Positions 17,334 to 27,300 of a stretch of DNA of 64,000 nucleotides are shown one piece after another. This DNA comes from Acidobacteriota bacterium (lineage in GTDB: Bacteria > Acidobacteriota > Terriglobia > Terriglobales > Acidobacteriaceae), in NCBI GenBank assembly GCA_028872955.1, contig JAGWNX010000005.1:24516-88515 (forward strand), read 5' to 3'. The notes under the pieces are model-generated. The model was not told where the DNA came from, made no database searches, and worked only from the letters and a program-made list of their open reading frames with translations. Both the position numbers and the translations under genes were made by a program. Numbering within the stretch: the stretch's first letter is position 1; every line of letters starts with the position of its first letter.

Positions 17334-18584
17334 ATGGGCATGGCTCCTGCGGAGCTGTTGAGCTTTGATGCGGCGCTGGAGCGCGTGCTGCAGGCTGCTG
17401 CCACGCTTCAGCCACCGGCAGTGGAGCGCCTGCCGCTGCTGGCTGCGCTCGGCCGCGTGCTGGCGGCGCCCATCACAGCCGACCGCGACCAGCCGCCGTT
17501 TGACCGCTGCACCCGCGATGGCTTTGCCGTGCGTGCCACCGATGCGGTAGCTGGAGCAGCACTGCGCGTGACAGGCAGCCTGCGCGCCGGGCAGGCCTGG
17601 AGCGGCCAGCCGCTGCAACCGGGCTGCGCCATAGGCATTATGACCGGCGCGCCCGTGCCCCCGGGGGCCGACGCGGTGGTGATGGTGGAGCATGTCCAGC
17701 GACACGGCGAGACCCTGCACCTGGCCGCAGACCGCACCTGGCACCGCGGCGAAAACATTGTTCCGCAAGGCAGTGAGGCGGCTGCCGGCGCGCAGCTCCT
17801 GGCTGTCGGCTCCGAGCTCGCAGCGCCGGAGATTGCTCTGGCCGCGGCCTGCGGCCTGCAACACCTCAGCGTCTATCGCAGGCCGCGCGTCGCCATTCTG
17901 GCTACCGGCGATGAGTTGGTCGAGCCGGGCACTGCCTCGTCGCTGCTGCCTGCACAGATCTGGAACTCCAACAGCTTCGGCATTGCGGCGCTGGTGATGG
18001 AAGCAGGCGGAGATGCGGTGCGCCTGCCCATTGCGCGCGACACCCGCGACGAGCTGCGAGCCACGCTGGCGCAGTGCCGGGAGGCAGACCTGATCGTGCT
18101 CTCCGGAGGCGTCTCCATGGGTGAGTTCGACCTGGTCGAGGAGGTGCTCGCCGAGCATCAGGCGCAGTTCTTCTTTACGGGTGTCCGCATGCAGCCCGGC
18201 AAGCCGGTAGTCTTCGGCAGGCTGGGCGGGCTCTCAGACCGGCCGGGCCCGTACTTCTTTGGCCTGCCCGGCAACCCGATCTCTACCCAGGTCACCTTCC
18301 GCTGCTTTGCCGCCCCGCTGCTGCGCGCGCTGGCCGGTGGCGTGGTGGCGGGGCCATGCTTTGCGCAGGCCACTCTGGAGGAAGAGGTGGCAGCCCGGCC
18401 CGGGCTCACCCGCGTGCTGCCCGCCAGGCTGACCAGTCGTTACGATGGCAGCACCGTGCGCCTGGTGGCGTGGCAGGGCTCGGGCGATCAGGCCGCCCAC
18501 GCCCGCTCTAACTGCTACGCCGTCCTGCCCGCTGCGCGTGAGAGTCTGTGCGCCGGAGAGAGAATCTCCGTGCTGCTGCGATAG
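17334..18584 (+). CDS. moeA: Molybdopterin molybdenumtransferase
   Basis: 416 aa. MoeA blocks in order: QPPFDRCTRDGFAVRA, IMTGAPVPPGADAVVMVE, ENIVPQGSE, VAILATGDELVEPG, ILATGDE followed by NSNSFGIAALV, LSGGVSMGEFDLVEEVL, GVRMQPGKPVVFG and FFGLPGNPISTQVTFR. It inserts molybdate into adenylylated molybdopterin. ATG 17334 has AAAGG about nine bases upstream; a TTG at 17313 inside the terminator is unlikely. moaC follows nine bases later, forming a Moco pair; the other moa genes are not in the window. Confidence 0.95.
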   Translation: MGMAPAELLSFDAALERVLQAAATLQPPAVERLPLLAALGRVLAAPITADRDQPPFDRCTRDGFAVRATDAVAGAALRVTGSLRAGQAWSGQPLQPGCAIGIMTGAPVPPGADAVVMVEHVQRHGETLHLAADRTWHRGENIVPQGSEAAAGAQLLAVGSELAAPEIALAAACGLQHLSVYRRPRVAILATGDELVEPGTASSLLPAQIWNSNSFGIAALVMEAGGDAVRLPIARDTRDELRATLAQCREADLIVLSGGVSMGEFDLVEEVLAEHQAQFFFTGVRMQPGKPVVFGRLGGLSDRPGPYFFGLPGNPISTQVTFRCFAAPLLRALAGGVVAGPCFAQATLEEEVAARPGLTRVLPARLTSRYDGSTVRLVAWQGSGDQAAHARSNCYAVLPAARESLCAGERISVLLR

Positions 18585-18593
18585 GATGGCGGA

Positions 18594-19067
18594 ATGAGTG
18601 AGCAACTTTCGCACTTCGACGAGACCGGCCAGGCGCATATGGTCGACGTCAGCGCCAAGTCCGCAACCCGCCGCGAGGCCGTGGCCGCAGCCTTTGTGGA
18701 GTTGAGCGACGCCGTGCTGCAGGCGCTGCCACAGAACCCCAAGGGCAACCCGCTGGAGGTCGCCCGCTTCGCCGGAATCCAGGCCGCGAAGAAGACGGCC
18801 GACCTCATCCCTATGTGTCATCCGCTGGCGCTCAGCTTTGTCGACGTGCAGGCCCGTGTGGCCGCAGGCGGGGTAGCGATTGAGGCCACCGCCGCCACCG
18901 TGGCCGGAACCGGTGTCGAGATGGAGGCCATGGTGGCCGCCTCCGTTGCGGCGCTCACCGTCTACGACATGACCAAGGCACTCGACAAAGGCATTCGCAT
19001 CCGCGAAGTTGTGCTGTTGCGCAAGACCGGCGGCAAGAGCGGCGAGTATCGGCGAGGGCCCGCATAA
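18594..19067 (+). CDS. moaC: Cyclic pyranopterin monophosphate synthase accessory protein
   Basis: 157 aa, the usual length. MVDVSAKSATRREAVA, GIQAAKKTADLIPMCHPLALSFVDV, GTGVEMEAMVAASVAALTVYDMTKALDKGIRI are nearly textbook MoaC, including the catalytic-region MCHPL and the DMTKA segment. It acts with MoaA in the first step of molybdenum cofactor synthesis. The last base of its stop is shared with the first base of the GH43 start (TAATG), so a glycosidase is translationally linked to cofactor genes. Confidence 0.96.
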   Translation: MSEQLSHFDETGQAHMVDVSAKSATRREAVAAAFVELSDAVLQALPQNPKGNPLEVARFAGIQAAKKTADLIPMCHPLALSFVDVQARVAAGGVAIEATAATVAGTGVEMEAMVAASVAALTVYDMTKALDKGIRIREVVLLRKTGGKSGEYRRGPA

Positions 19068-20101
19068 TGCGCCTGCGCCCCGTCCCTGCCCTTCGCGCAG
19101 CCACGTCTCTGCTTGCGCCCCTGCTGGCCGCACTGTTGCTGGCTGGCCCGGTAGCGCTCGCGCAACAGCAAAGCAGCATCCACCCCGGCGAGGTATGGAA
19201 CGATAATCGTGGCCTGCCCATCCAGGCCCACGGCGGGGGCATCCTGCAGCGCGGCAAGCTCTACTACTGGTTTGGCGAAGACCGCTCCCAGGGCCTGGAC
19301 CCTGCCCTGCGCTACGTGGGCTGCTACTCCTCGCGCGATCTGGTGCACTGGCGCTTTCGTCGGCGCATCGCCTTTGCCGATCCTGAGGGCATCGGGCCCA
19401 ACTGGATCCTCGAGCGGCCCAAGGTCTTCTACAACAACCGCACCCGAAAGTATGTGATGTATATGCATCTGGACGGGCCGCTGCACCCCAGCGAGCACGG
19501 CTATCGGCTGGCCAAGGTCGGTGTCGCGGTCAGCAACCGGCCCGACGGCCCCTACCACTTCGTCCGTAGCTTTCGCCCGCTCGGCCACGAGAGCCGCGAC
19601 ATCGGCCAGTTCGTCGACGACGACGGCTCCGCCTATCTCATCTTTGAGGACCGCCCCTACGGCTTTCGCATTGCGCAGCTCTCGGCCGACTACCTGAGCG
19701 TCGAGCGCGAAGTCGCCTTGCTGCCCATGCATCTGGAGGGCGGCGCGCTGGTGCACTGGCACGGCCTGTACTACGTCCTTGGCTCCCACCTCTCCGGCTG
19801 GGACCCCAACCCCAATCTGTACGCCACGGCAGAGCATCTGGAAGGCCCATGGAGCGAGTTCCGCGACCTGGCACCGCCAGCGGAGCGGACCTACGGATCG
19901 CAAAGCACGTTTCTGCTCAAAGTCACCGGCAGCCGCGCCAGCAGCGTCGTGTTTCTTGGCGACATCTGGAAGCCCAAGGCACTGTGGGACTCGCGTTACC
20001 TGTGGATGCCGCTCCAACTGGGCGATGGTCGCATGGCGCTGCCTTCGCCACAGCCCTGGTCCATCAACATCAAGACCGGAGAGACCAGCCTGCAACGATG
20101 A
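19067..20101 (+). CDS. Exported GH43-like glycosidase
   Basis: 344 aa. A long signal peptide (SLLAPLLAALLLAGPVALAQ) is followed by a five-bladed-propeller glycosidase sequence: WNDNRGLPIQAHGGGILQRGKLYYWFGED, GCYSSRDLVHW, RPKVFYNNRTRKYVMYMHLD, IGQFVDDDGSAYLIFEDR and WMPLQLGDGRM. This arrangement is that of GH43 members related to exo-beta-1,3-galactanases (subfamily 24-like), acting on plant arabinogalactan side chains; the subfamily is from memory and needs checking. It probably works in the periplasm. Downstream it is convergent with egtD. Confidence 0.85.
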   Translation: MRLRPVPALRAATSLLAPLLAALLLAGPVALAQQQSSIHPGEVWNDNRGLPIQAHGGGILQRGKLYYWFGEDRSQGLDPALRYVGCYSSRDLVHWRFRRRIAFADPEGIGPNWILERPKVFYNNRTRKYVMYMHLDGPLHPSEHGYRLAKVGVAVSNRPDGPYHFVRSFRPLGHESRDIGQFVDDDGSAYLIFEDRPYGFRIAQLSADYLSVEREVALLPMHLEGGALVHWHGLYYVLGSHLSGWDPNPNLYATAEHLEGPWSEFRDLAPPAERTYGSQSTFLLKVTGSRASSVVFLGDIWKPKALWDSRYLWMPLQLGDGRMALPSPQPWSINIKTGETSLQR

Positions 20102-20129
20102 CGTTGCCGCCGGTAGGCTGCGCGCGGGC

Positions 20130-21146
20130 TTAGACCGCAGCAGCCAGAGTGACCGCGAAGTACCGTAGCGGCTCATCCTGCCAGGTCTGCACAGCGGCAA
20201 AGCCTGCCGCAGCCAGCAGCTGCTGCAGACGCTGCCGCGTATATTTGTAACTATTTTCGGTGTGTATCCTCTCGCCAGCCCGCCAGGGCAACACCAGCTC
20301 TGGGCCAGCCCCGCTGGCAGGGATCCGCACCGTCTGCACGCGCGTCGACTGCAGGTGCATCTCCATGCGCGACTCAGCCTCGTTCCATAGCGCCACGTGG
20401 GCAAACTCCGCAGGGTTGAAGTCCGCGCCCAGCTCCCGATTGAGCCGCGCCAGCAGGTTGCGATTGAAGGCTGCCGTCACGCCCGCAGCATCGTCATACG
20501 CAGCCACCAGAGTCGCCACGGACTTCTGCGGGCTGGCTGCTCCCGGTGCCAGATCATAGCCCAGCAGCAGCGTGTCGCCAGGCGCAAGCTGCCTGCGGAC
20601 CCGCGCCAGCAGCTCCACCGCCTCCTGCGGCGTGAAGTTGCCAATGCTGGAGCCGATGAACAGGACCATTGCGCGTGTATCCGGCGGTCGGTGCAGCGGC
20701 AAGGGCTGTGTGCTGTAGTCGGCAAGGTGCGGCTCCACTGCAACTCCGGGGAGCGTTGCCTCCAGGTTCTGCCGGGCCAGTGCCAGCACCGTCGGCGAGA
20801 CGTCGATCGGCTGGTAGAGCACGCTCGCCTGCTGTCGCAGTGCCGCTGCCAGCAACAGGCCGGTCTTCGCGGCAGATCCTGCGCCCAGCTCCAGCACGGT
20901 GAGCCGTCGGCCCCCGGCGGCGGCCTGCAGCATCGCGGCGGCATCCCGGGCAAAGATGCTGCGCTCGGCACGCGTCAGGTAGTACTCCGGCAGTTGGGTG
21001 ATCTGCTCAAACAGGGCTGAGCCGGTTGCATCGTAGAAGAGCCAGGGCGGCAGCGAACGTGGCGTTGCAACCAGTCCGCGCCACACGGCCTGAGCCACAG
21101 CGGTAGAACTCTCCGACACCTCTTCGAGCGCCTCTGGCAGCATCAT
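20130..21146 (-). CDS. egtD: L-histidine N-alpha-methyltransferase (ergothioneine pathway)
   Basis: 338 aa. SAM-binding and substrate blocks typical of EgtD: LPPWLFYDATGSALFEQITQLPEYYLTRAE, LELGAGSAAKTGLLLAAAL, YQPIDVSP, MVLFIGSSIGNFTP, GYDLAP and FNPAEFAHVALWNEAESRMEMHL. It trimethylates histidine to hercynine. ATG 21146 overlaps the egtB stop as ATGA; a second ATG follows immediately at 21143. The two genes are therefore a coupled pair with egtB first. Confidence 0.94.
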   Translation of the reverse strand: MMLPEALEEVSESSTAVAQAVWRGLVATPRSLPPWLFYDATGSALFEQITQLPEYYLTRAERSIFARDAAAMLQAAAGGRRLTVLELGAGSAAKTGLLLAAALRQQASVLYQPIDVSPTVLALARQNLEATLPGVAVEPHLADYSTQPLPLHRPPDTRAMVLFIGSSIGNFTPQEAVELLARVRRQLAPGDTLLLGYDLAPGAASPQKSVATLVAAYDDAAGVTAAFNRNLLARLNRELGADFNPAEFAHVALWNEAESRMEMHLQSTRVQTVRIPASGAGPELVLPWRAGERIHTENSYKYTRQRLQQLLAAAGFAAVQTWQDEPLRYFAVTLAAAV

Positions 21147-22453
21147 CGCGCCCCGTCTGTGGCAAGCCGCAGTCCAGCGATCTGCCAACGCGTGGCTGGC
21201 GCAAAGAAGTTGCGATAGGTGGCGCGCAGATGCGTAATCGGCGTCGCACAGGAGCCGCCGCGCAGCACCATCTGCGACGACATGAACTTGCCGTTGTACT
21301 CGCCCAGCGCACCGGGCAGTGGCTTGTAGCCCGGGTAGCCCAGATAGGCAGATTGCGTCCACTCCCAGGCCTCGCCGAACATCTGCTGCAAGCCGGGAGC
21401 GACCGAGGCACGCGCCGGATGCAGCAGGCCGGACTCCAGGCAGTTGCTGGCCGCCAGCGGTTGCAGCGCAGCGGCTGCGTGCTCCCACTCAAACTCGGTC
21501 GGCAGACGATGGCCCGCCCAGCGGGCAAACGCATCTGCCTCAAAGAAGCTGATGTGGCACACCGGAGTCTCGCTCAGGTCATCCAGCAACTGCGTTCCAC
21601 GCAGCGTGTACACCGACCAGCCCGAGCTGGAGCGCGGCTGGCGCTGCCAGTAGAGTGGTGCCTGCCAGCCCTCGGCACGCATCTCCTGCCAGCCCTCGGC
21701 AAGCCATAGCTCCGGGCGCTGGTAGCCGCCCTCCTCGATGAAATGCAGATACTCGGCGCAGGTTACCAGGCGCGTCGCCAGCGAATAGGGCTGCAGAAAG
21801 TACTGGTGCCGCGGGGTCTCGTTGTCAAAGGCGAAGCCGTGCGGCGTGGTGCTCTCCGGCGCGGCCCCGATGGAGACTAACCCGCCTGCGAACGTCTCCC
21901 ACTGTTGCAGCGGCGCTGGCAGCACCGGCGCCAGCGCTGGCATCGACTCCTGGTAGGCCGGCCGCAGCGGATTGGTGAAGAGCGCATGCTTGATGTCGGT
22001 CGCAATCAGCTCCAGATGCTGTTGCTCATGCTGCAGTCCCAGCACAATGCGCCGCTCCGCCTCATCCTCCACGCTAAGCTGCAGCAGCCGAGCCATCGCC
22101 TCATCCACGTGTGCCCGGTAGCTCAGGATCGCCTCCAGCGAGGGGCGCGAAAAGGAGGCTCGCAGCCGCTTCTCCGGCATGTCGCCCAGGGCGTTGTAGT
22201 AGCTGTTGAACAGCCAGGGAAACTCGGCGTGAAAGGGCTGATAGGCAGAGACAAACTCACGCAGAATGAACGTCTCAAAGAACCAGCTGGTGTGCGCCAG
22301 ATGCCACTTGACCGGGCTGGCCTCCGGGCAGGACTGCACCATCATGTCCTCTGGTGTCAGCGGTCGGCAGAACTGCAGGGTGGCAGCACGCACTGCCTGG
22401 TAGCGGGCCAGCAGGTCAGCCGTAGCGTTGGGTGCGGCAGAGATGGGGTGCAT
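21143..22453 (-). CDS. egtB: Hercynine oxygenase / sulfoxide synthase
   Basis: 436 aa. The N-terminal DinB-like domain shows WHLAHTSWFFETFIL (residue 50 on) and the iron ligands H142-x3-H146-x-E148 in LQHEQQHLE. The C-terminal FGE-sulfatase-type domain shows HISFFEADAFARWAGHRLPTEFEWEHAA and VLRGGSC with ATYRNFFAP. EgtB forms the C-S bond between hercynine and a thiol donor using oxygen and non-heme iron. With egtD only the two central enzymes are present; egtA, egtC and egtE are absent here, so the thiol donor (gamma-glutamylcysteine or cysteine) cannot be decided. Confidence 0.93.
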   Translation of the reverse strand: MHPISAAPNATADLLARYQAVRAATLQFCRPLTPEDMMVQSCPEASPVKWHLAHTSWFFETFILREFVSAYQPFHAEFPWLFNSYYNALGDMPEKRLRASFSRPSLEAILSYRAHVDEAMARLLQLSVEDEAERRIVLGLQHEQQHLELIATDIKHALFTNPLRPAYQESMPALAPVLPAPLQQWETFAGGLVSIGAAPESTTPHGFAFDNETPRHQYFLQPYSLATRLVTCAEYLHFIEEGGYQRPELWLAEGWQEMRAEGWQAPLYWQRQPRSSSGWSVYTLRGTQLLDDLSETPVCHISFFEADAFARWAGHRLPTEFEWEHAAAALQPLAASNCLESGLLHPARASVAPGLQQMFGEAWEWTQSAYLGYPGYKPLPGALGEYNGKFMSSQMVLRGGSCATPITHLRATYRNFFAPATRWQIAGLRLATDGAR

Positions 22454-22533
22454 ACACGCTCTCCAGGATGAGTGCAGGTTCTAGTGAGATGCGCCAGCGC
22501 AGCTAAAGTTACCAGGCAGACTCCGCGCCTACG

Positions 22534-23250
22534 TTACGCCGAGTGGGAGTTGAGCAGATACGCCAGGAAGTAGGCAGCCGCCGCCGCGGTGCCGCCAATA
22601 GCCACCGTCTGCAGCGCCGAACGCAACCAGCCCGCACCAACCATGCGCCCCTTGACCCCGCCGAACAAAGCCAAAGCCACCAGCGTAATCAGCGCAGAGA
22701 GCTTCAACGCCTCCGTCGAATTCACCACAAACATATACGGCAGCAGCGGAACAAATCCGCCCGCGATGTAGGAGGCGGCAATCGTCAGCGCAGACCGGTG
22801 CGCGCGGTTCGACTCCGGCTCCTCCAGCCCCAGTTCAAAGCGCATCATAAAGTCCACCCAGGCCTTCGGATTACGCTTCAGCGCCTGCAGCACCGGGGTC
22901 GCCGCCTCGCGATCGACGGAGTACTGCTCGAAGATCTCGTAGATCTCCTCTTCCTCATCGTGCTCGCGGTGGATGATCTCATGCTGCTCACGCGCCAGTT
23001 CGGAGGCATAGTGCTCCGCATCGCCGCGCGCCGCAAGGTAGCCGCCCAAACCCATCGCGATGGAACCAGCAGCAATCTCTGCCAAACCGGCCAGCACAAC
23101 GATCTTTGAAGAGGACACGGCACCCGACAGACCTGCTGCCAGGGCAAACGGCACCGTCAAACCGTCGGAGAGGCCGATGACGACATCCCGAACTGCCTCA
23201 GATGACTCAAAGTGATCTTCCGTGTGCGAGTGATTGGCAACGTCGTGCAT
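22534..23250 (-). CDS. VIT1/CCC1 family transporter
   Basis: 238 aa. After a His-rich cytoplasmic start (HDVANHSHTEDHFESSEAVRD) comes VIGLSDGLTVPFALAAGLSGA, the first helix of CCC1/VIT1 iron or manganese transporters, then GLAEIAAGSIAMGLGGYLAARGDAEHY. A charged middle loop with EEEEIYEIFEQY is typical of the metal-binding domain. Three further helices close the protein. ATG 23250 gives the family N-terminus; the frame is open to 23448 but without similarity. Likely exports or stores Fe2+/Mn2+. Confidence 0.88.
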   Translation of the reverse strand: MHDVANHSHTEDHFESSEAVRDVVIGLSDGLTVPFALAAGLSGAVSSSKIVVLAGLAEIAAGSIAMGLGGYLAARGDAEHYASELAREQHEIIHREHDEEEEIYEIFEQYSVDREAATPVLQALKRNPKAWVDFMMRFELGLEEPESNRAHRSALTIAASYIAGGFVPLLPYMFVVNSTEALKLSALITLVALALFGGVKGRMVGAGWLRSALQTVAIGGTAAAAAYFLAYLLNSHSA

Positions 23251-23386
23251 GTGGGTAGTGTAGCGCAGCCTGCTGTTCTTGCTGCCGCGCACAGAATCCA
23301 CATCCGCAGGGCGTCTTTCGCCGCAGAAGGCCGTCTGTAGTTGCAGTGGGCTGCCGGTACAACGGCACCCGGAACGAGGAATCAAC

Positions 23387-24274
23387 ATGCCATCGGTACC
23401 CGCCCGTAAGACTCCACGCCTGGCAGCCAGAGTACTGGTACAGGCCATGCTGGCAACGGCACTGCTGGCAACGCTCGCGCCCGCGCTGCGGGCTCAGGAC
23501 CCCGGTGGGTCCGACCCGGCAGACGGTCGCATGGGCGGCATTGCCATGGGGAATGCACAGCGCGTCTCCGGCACAGTAACCGCCATCGCCGCTAACCAGC
23601 TGACGGTAAAGACCGAGCGCGGCGAGACTGTCGTGATTGTGACGACGCCCAACACGCGTCTGATGAAAGACCGCCAGCCGGTCCAGCTGACCGCAGTGCA
23701 TGTGGGCGACGGGGTGGGTGCCATGGGCGTGCTGGACGAGAGCACCCGCACGCTGCACGCCCTCGGCGTCTTCATCATCGACGCGGAGCAGATACGGCAG
23801 GCCCGTGAAAATCTGGGCAAGACGTACATCGTGGGTCGGGTGACGGCCATCGATGACGTCAAACTTACCATCCAGCGACCCGACGGCGTAGCCCAGGTCA
23901 TCCAGGTGGACGAAGGCACTTCCTTCAAGCGCGGCCTGCGTGGCATGGGGGGCGTCGGTGCCTTCGGCTTTGGCGGTGGAGGCGGCATGGCGGGCCCCTC
24001 TGGCCGCAGGCCCCGTCCAGAGGGTGCGCAGGCCGGGCCCAGCGACGGCAGCGCCGGAGAGAGCATCACGCTGGCCGACATCAAGATCGGCGACCAGGTC
24101 GCCGGCCAGGGCAGCCTGAAGGATGGCGTCTTTGTGCCCACCCAGCTCGGTGTCATGACGCCCCGGGCCGCCCGGCGCCGCCGCGAGAGTGACTCCGCCG
24201 CCCCGGCAACCTCTGCGCCCGCAGACTCCTCCACCGGCCAGGCAGCGCCTCCCACTTCAGGCACCAGCAAGTAA
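23387..24274 (+). CDS. Exported DUF5666 domain protein
   Basis: 295 aa. GAGGA lies six bases before ATG 23387. A signal peptide (VLVQAMLATALLATLAPALRAQ) is followed by two or three small OB-like repeats, each near a QRVSGTVTAIAANQLTVKTERGETVVIVTT pattern: the second is YIVGRVTAIDDVKLTIQRPDGVAQVIQVDEGT and a degenerate third IKIGDQVAGQGSLKDGVFVPTQLGV. These match DUF5666. A Gly/Met-rich spacer (residues about 185-220) and a Ser/Thr/Ala/Pro tail look unstructured. It is followed 29 bases later by the TonB receptor and is likely in its operon. Confidence 0.82.
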   Translation: MPSVPARKTPRLAARVLVQAMLATALLATLAPALRAQDPGGSDPADGRMGGIAMGNAQRVSGTVTAIAANQLTVKTERGETVVIVTTPNTRLMKDRQPVQLTAVHVGDGVGAMGVLDESTRTLHALGVFIIDAEQIRQARENLGKTYIVGRVTAIDDVKLTIQRPDGVAQVIQVDEGTSFKRGLRGMGGVGAFGFGGGGGMAGPSGRRPRPEGAQAGPSDGSAGESITLADIKIGDQVAGQGSLKDGVFVPTQLGVMTPRAARRRRESDSAAPATSAPADSSTGQAAPPTSGTSK

Positions 24275-24303
24275 CCCAAGTGGCGCCAAGGATCGAACCA
24301 GCC

Positions 24304-27300
24304 ATGCACAGCTCGCGACAGAGAGCAGGATGCCGAACACTGGCCAGCGTGGCGCTGGGCTTCGCCTGCATGGCAGCCGGAGCTGGCGCGCAGGCTCCGG
24401 CGACGGCAGCAGTGCCTGCCCCGGCAACAGCATCTGCACAGGCCAGCGGCGGCACGGTGCATGGCTCCGTGCAGGCCGGCACGGTACCCCTGCCGGGCGT
24501 CGCCCTTACCGCCACCAATACGCTGACCGGCAAGCGCTACGCGACCACAACCGACATTACCGGCAGCTATGCCATGGCGGTGCCGCGGAACGGCCGCTAC
24601 GTCATCCGGGCAGAGCTGGCAGCATTCGCGCCCGTCACCACGGAGGTGCTGATCAACGCAGCCGGTCAGAACGGCGGCCAGCCGGACCAGGTTGCCAACT
24701 TCACGCTGCAGCTGGCTTCGCGGGTCGTCCTCCAGCCCGACTCCGACGCCGCCCCGACCGCCACGGCGGGCGAACGCAACAGCAACCGCGGCCCTGGCCT
24801 GCAGGCCTTGAGCCTGAGCGGCGGCGCCGCCGACCTGGCCGACGCCAGCGCCGGAACCAGCATCAGCGGTGTCCAGATGCCGTCACTGGCTGGCGCAGAG
24901 GGGAGCGACAACCTGCTGGCCACCGACTCCGTCACCGTGCGCGGAGCCAACGGGCAGACGAACGGACTGGCAGGCATCAGCCAGGACGATCTGCAGCAAC
25001 GCATCCAGGATGTGCAGGCGCTGGCGCAGCGCATGGGATTCAACGCGAACGACGTCAGCAATGCCATCGCCGGTGCGCTGGGCGGCCTGATGCAGGGCGG
25101 TGGCTTCGGTGGCGGATTCGGCGGTGACTTCGGCGGCCCACGCGGCGGCTTCGGCGGCCGGGGTGGCGGCCTCGGGGGGATGCGAGGCTTGAATCCCAGC
25201 CAGCCCCATGGTTCCTTCGGCTACACCGGGGCCTACAGCGCGCTGAACGCCAACAGCTTCTCCGTCACCGGCACGCCCATTCCCAAGCCGGCGGCCAATC
25301 GCAACAGCTTTGTGGCCAGCCTCACGGGTTCGCCCTATCTGCCCGGGCTCACGCGTCCCAACCCGAAGCAGTTCCTGTTCCTCAGCGCCCAGCAAACGCG
25401 CAGCACCACGCCCACCAGCACGCAGCTCATCGTCCCTACGGCGGCACAGCGTCTTGGCGATCTTACCGGCGCAGGCACGGTCTATGACCCTGCCACCGGC
25501 CAACCCTATGGCGCAACCCGGTGCAGTTCGGCGCTGGCTGCGCTTGACGCCTCACCCACGGCGTGCCTTCCGCAGACGGAGCTGAGTGCCGCCGGTCAAG
25601 CCTTGCTCAGCTACTACCCGCTGCCTAACGTCGCCTCCACGGGCACCGCAGACAACTACCAGGCCAACACCATCGCCACCGCGCACAGCACGCAGATCTC
25701 CGCACGCTTCAACCGCAGCTTTGGCTCGTCGCCAGCGGGCTTTGGCGGGCTCGCAGGCTTTGGCGGCTTCGGCGGCGGACGTCGCCAGCAACCGAGCCAG
25801 AACACGCCACCCAGCCTGCGTCAGAGCATCAGCGAAAGCTTCTCCTACTCCCACGCTGCCAGCGATGCGCAGAGCTTCGCTCCGCAGCTCAGTGGCAAGT
25901 CCATGTCGGAGGGCTACAACCTCTCCAGCGGATACACCCTCGGCTACGGCCGGTTCAACAACACGGCCACGCTGGCCTGGAATCGCTCGCGCAGCACCAG
26001 CACCAATCTCTTCACCAACACCGCGATGAATCCCGCCGTGCAGGCCGGCGTGCTGGTGGGCGACCCGTCCATCTACGGCAATCCCTTCTACTACGGGGTG
26101 CCCACCATCAGCCTCTCGGGCGGCATCGCTGCGCTCAGCGATACCACTCCGGGCGACCGCATCAACCAGACCATCTCGTTCTCTGACTTCGTCAGCTGGA
26201 ACCACAAGAAGCACAACCTGCGGCTCGGCTTCGACTTCCGCCGCATCCACGCCGACTCCATCGGCGGCACCAACGTGCTGGGGGCGTTTACCTTCAGCGG
26301 CTACGCGACCGAGAACCCTGCCCAGCAAGCGTGCCAGCCCACCACCACGCAGAGCTGCAACTTTGCCCTCAGCGGCTCGCCCATCGCAGACCTATTGCTA
26401 GGCCTGCCGCAACAGACCGCCGTGCAGGCCGGGCTCAACAAGATCTACCTCCGCGCCAACGCCTGGGACTACTTTGTGCAGGATGACTTCCGCGTGCTGC
26501 CCAGTCTGACCCTCAACACCGGCCTGCGCTGGGAGTACTTCTCTCCCTACTCGGAGAAGTACGACCGCCTCACCAATCTGCAGCAGACCGGCGACTTCGC
26601 CACCATCACCCAGGTCTGCGCCAGCCCCGCCACCGGCTGCATCGTTGCCTCTCCCAGTTCGCTGGTGCGTCCAGACCACGCCATGTATGCTCCGCGCCTG
26701 GGTCTCGCCTGGCGGCCTAAATTCCTGAAGGATACCGTGCTGCGCACCGGCTACGGCATCAACTACAACACGGGCCAGTACGCCACCTTTGCGCAGAAGC
26801 TCGCCCTGCAGCAGCCCTTCGCCCTGACCCAGACCAATACGCTCAGCTCTGCCGCCAGCCCAACCAGTTGCACCACAGCCAACATGACGCTGGCCAGCGG
26901 CTTTGGCTGCTCCACCACCATCACGCAGAGCAACTTCGGCGTGAATCCCGACTACCGGCTGGGCATGGTGCAGGTGTGGAGCCTGGACCTGCAGCGAAGC
27001 CTGCGCGCCGGAGTCGTGCTCAACCTCGGCTACAACGGCTCCCTCGGCGGACACCTCGACGTGGTGCGAGCGCCCAACCGCACCGCCACTGGCGTGCTGA
27101 ACCCCAACGCCGGACAGTTCAACTACGAGGATTCGCTCGCCTTCTCGCGACAGAACGCCCTCACACTCAACGCGCGCAAGCGCATGCAAAAGGGCATCGC
27201 CCTGCAAGCCACCTACACCTACGGCCACTCGATCGACAATGCCTCTTCCATTGGCGGCAGCGGCAACTCGGTCGCGCAGGATGATCGCAACCTGGGCGCG

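Noticed and set aside
25090..25190. Gly-codon-rich stretch as a DNA repeat array
   Set aside because: The repetition is at protein level with irregular codons; it is not a DNA tandem array.
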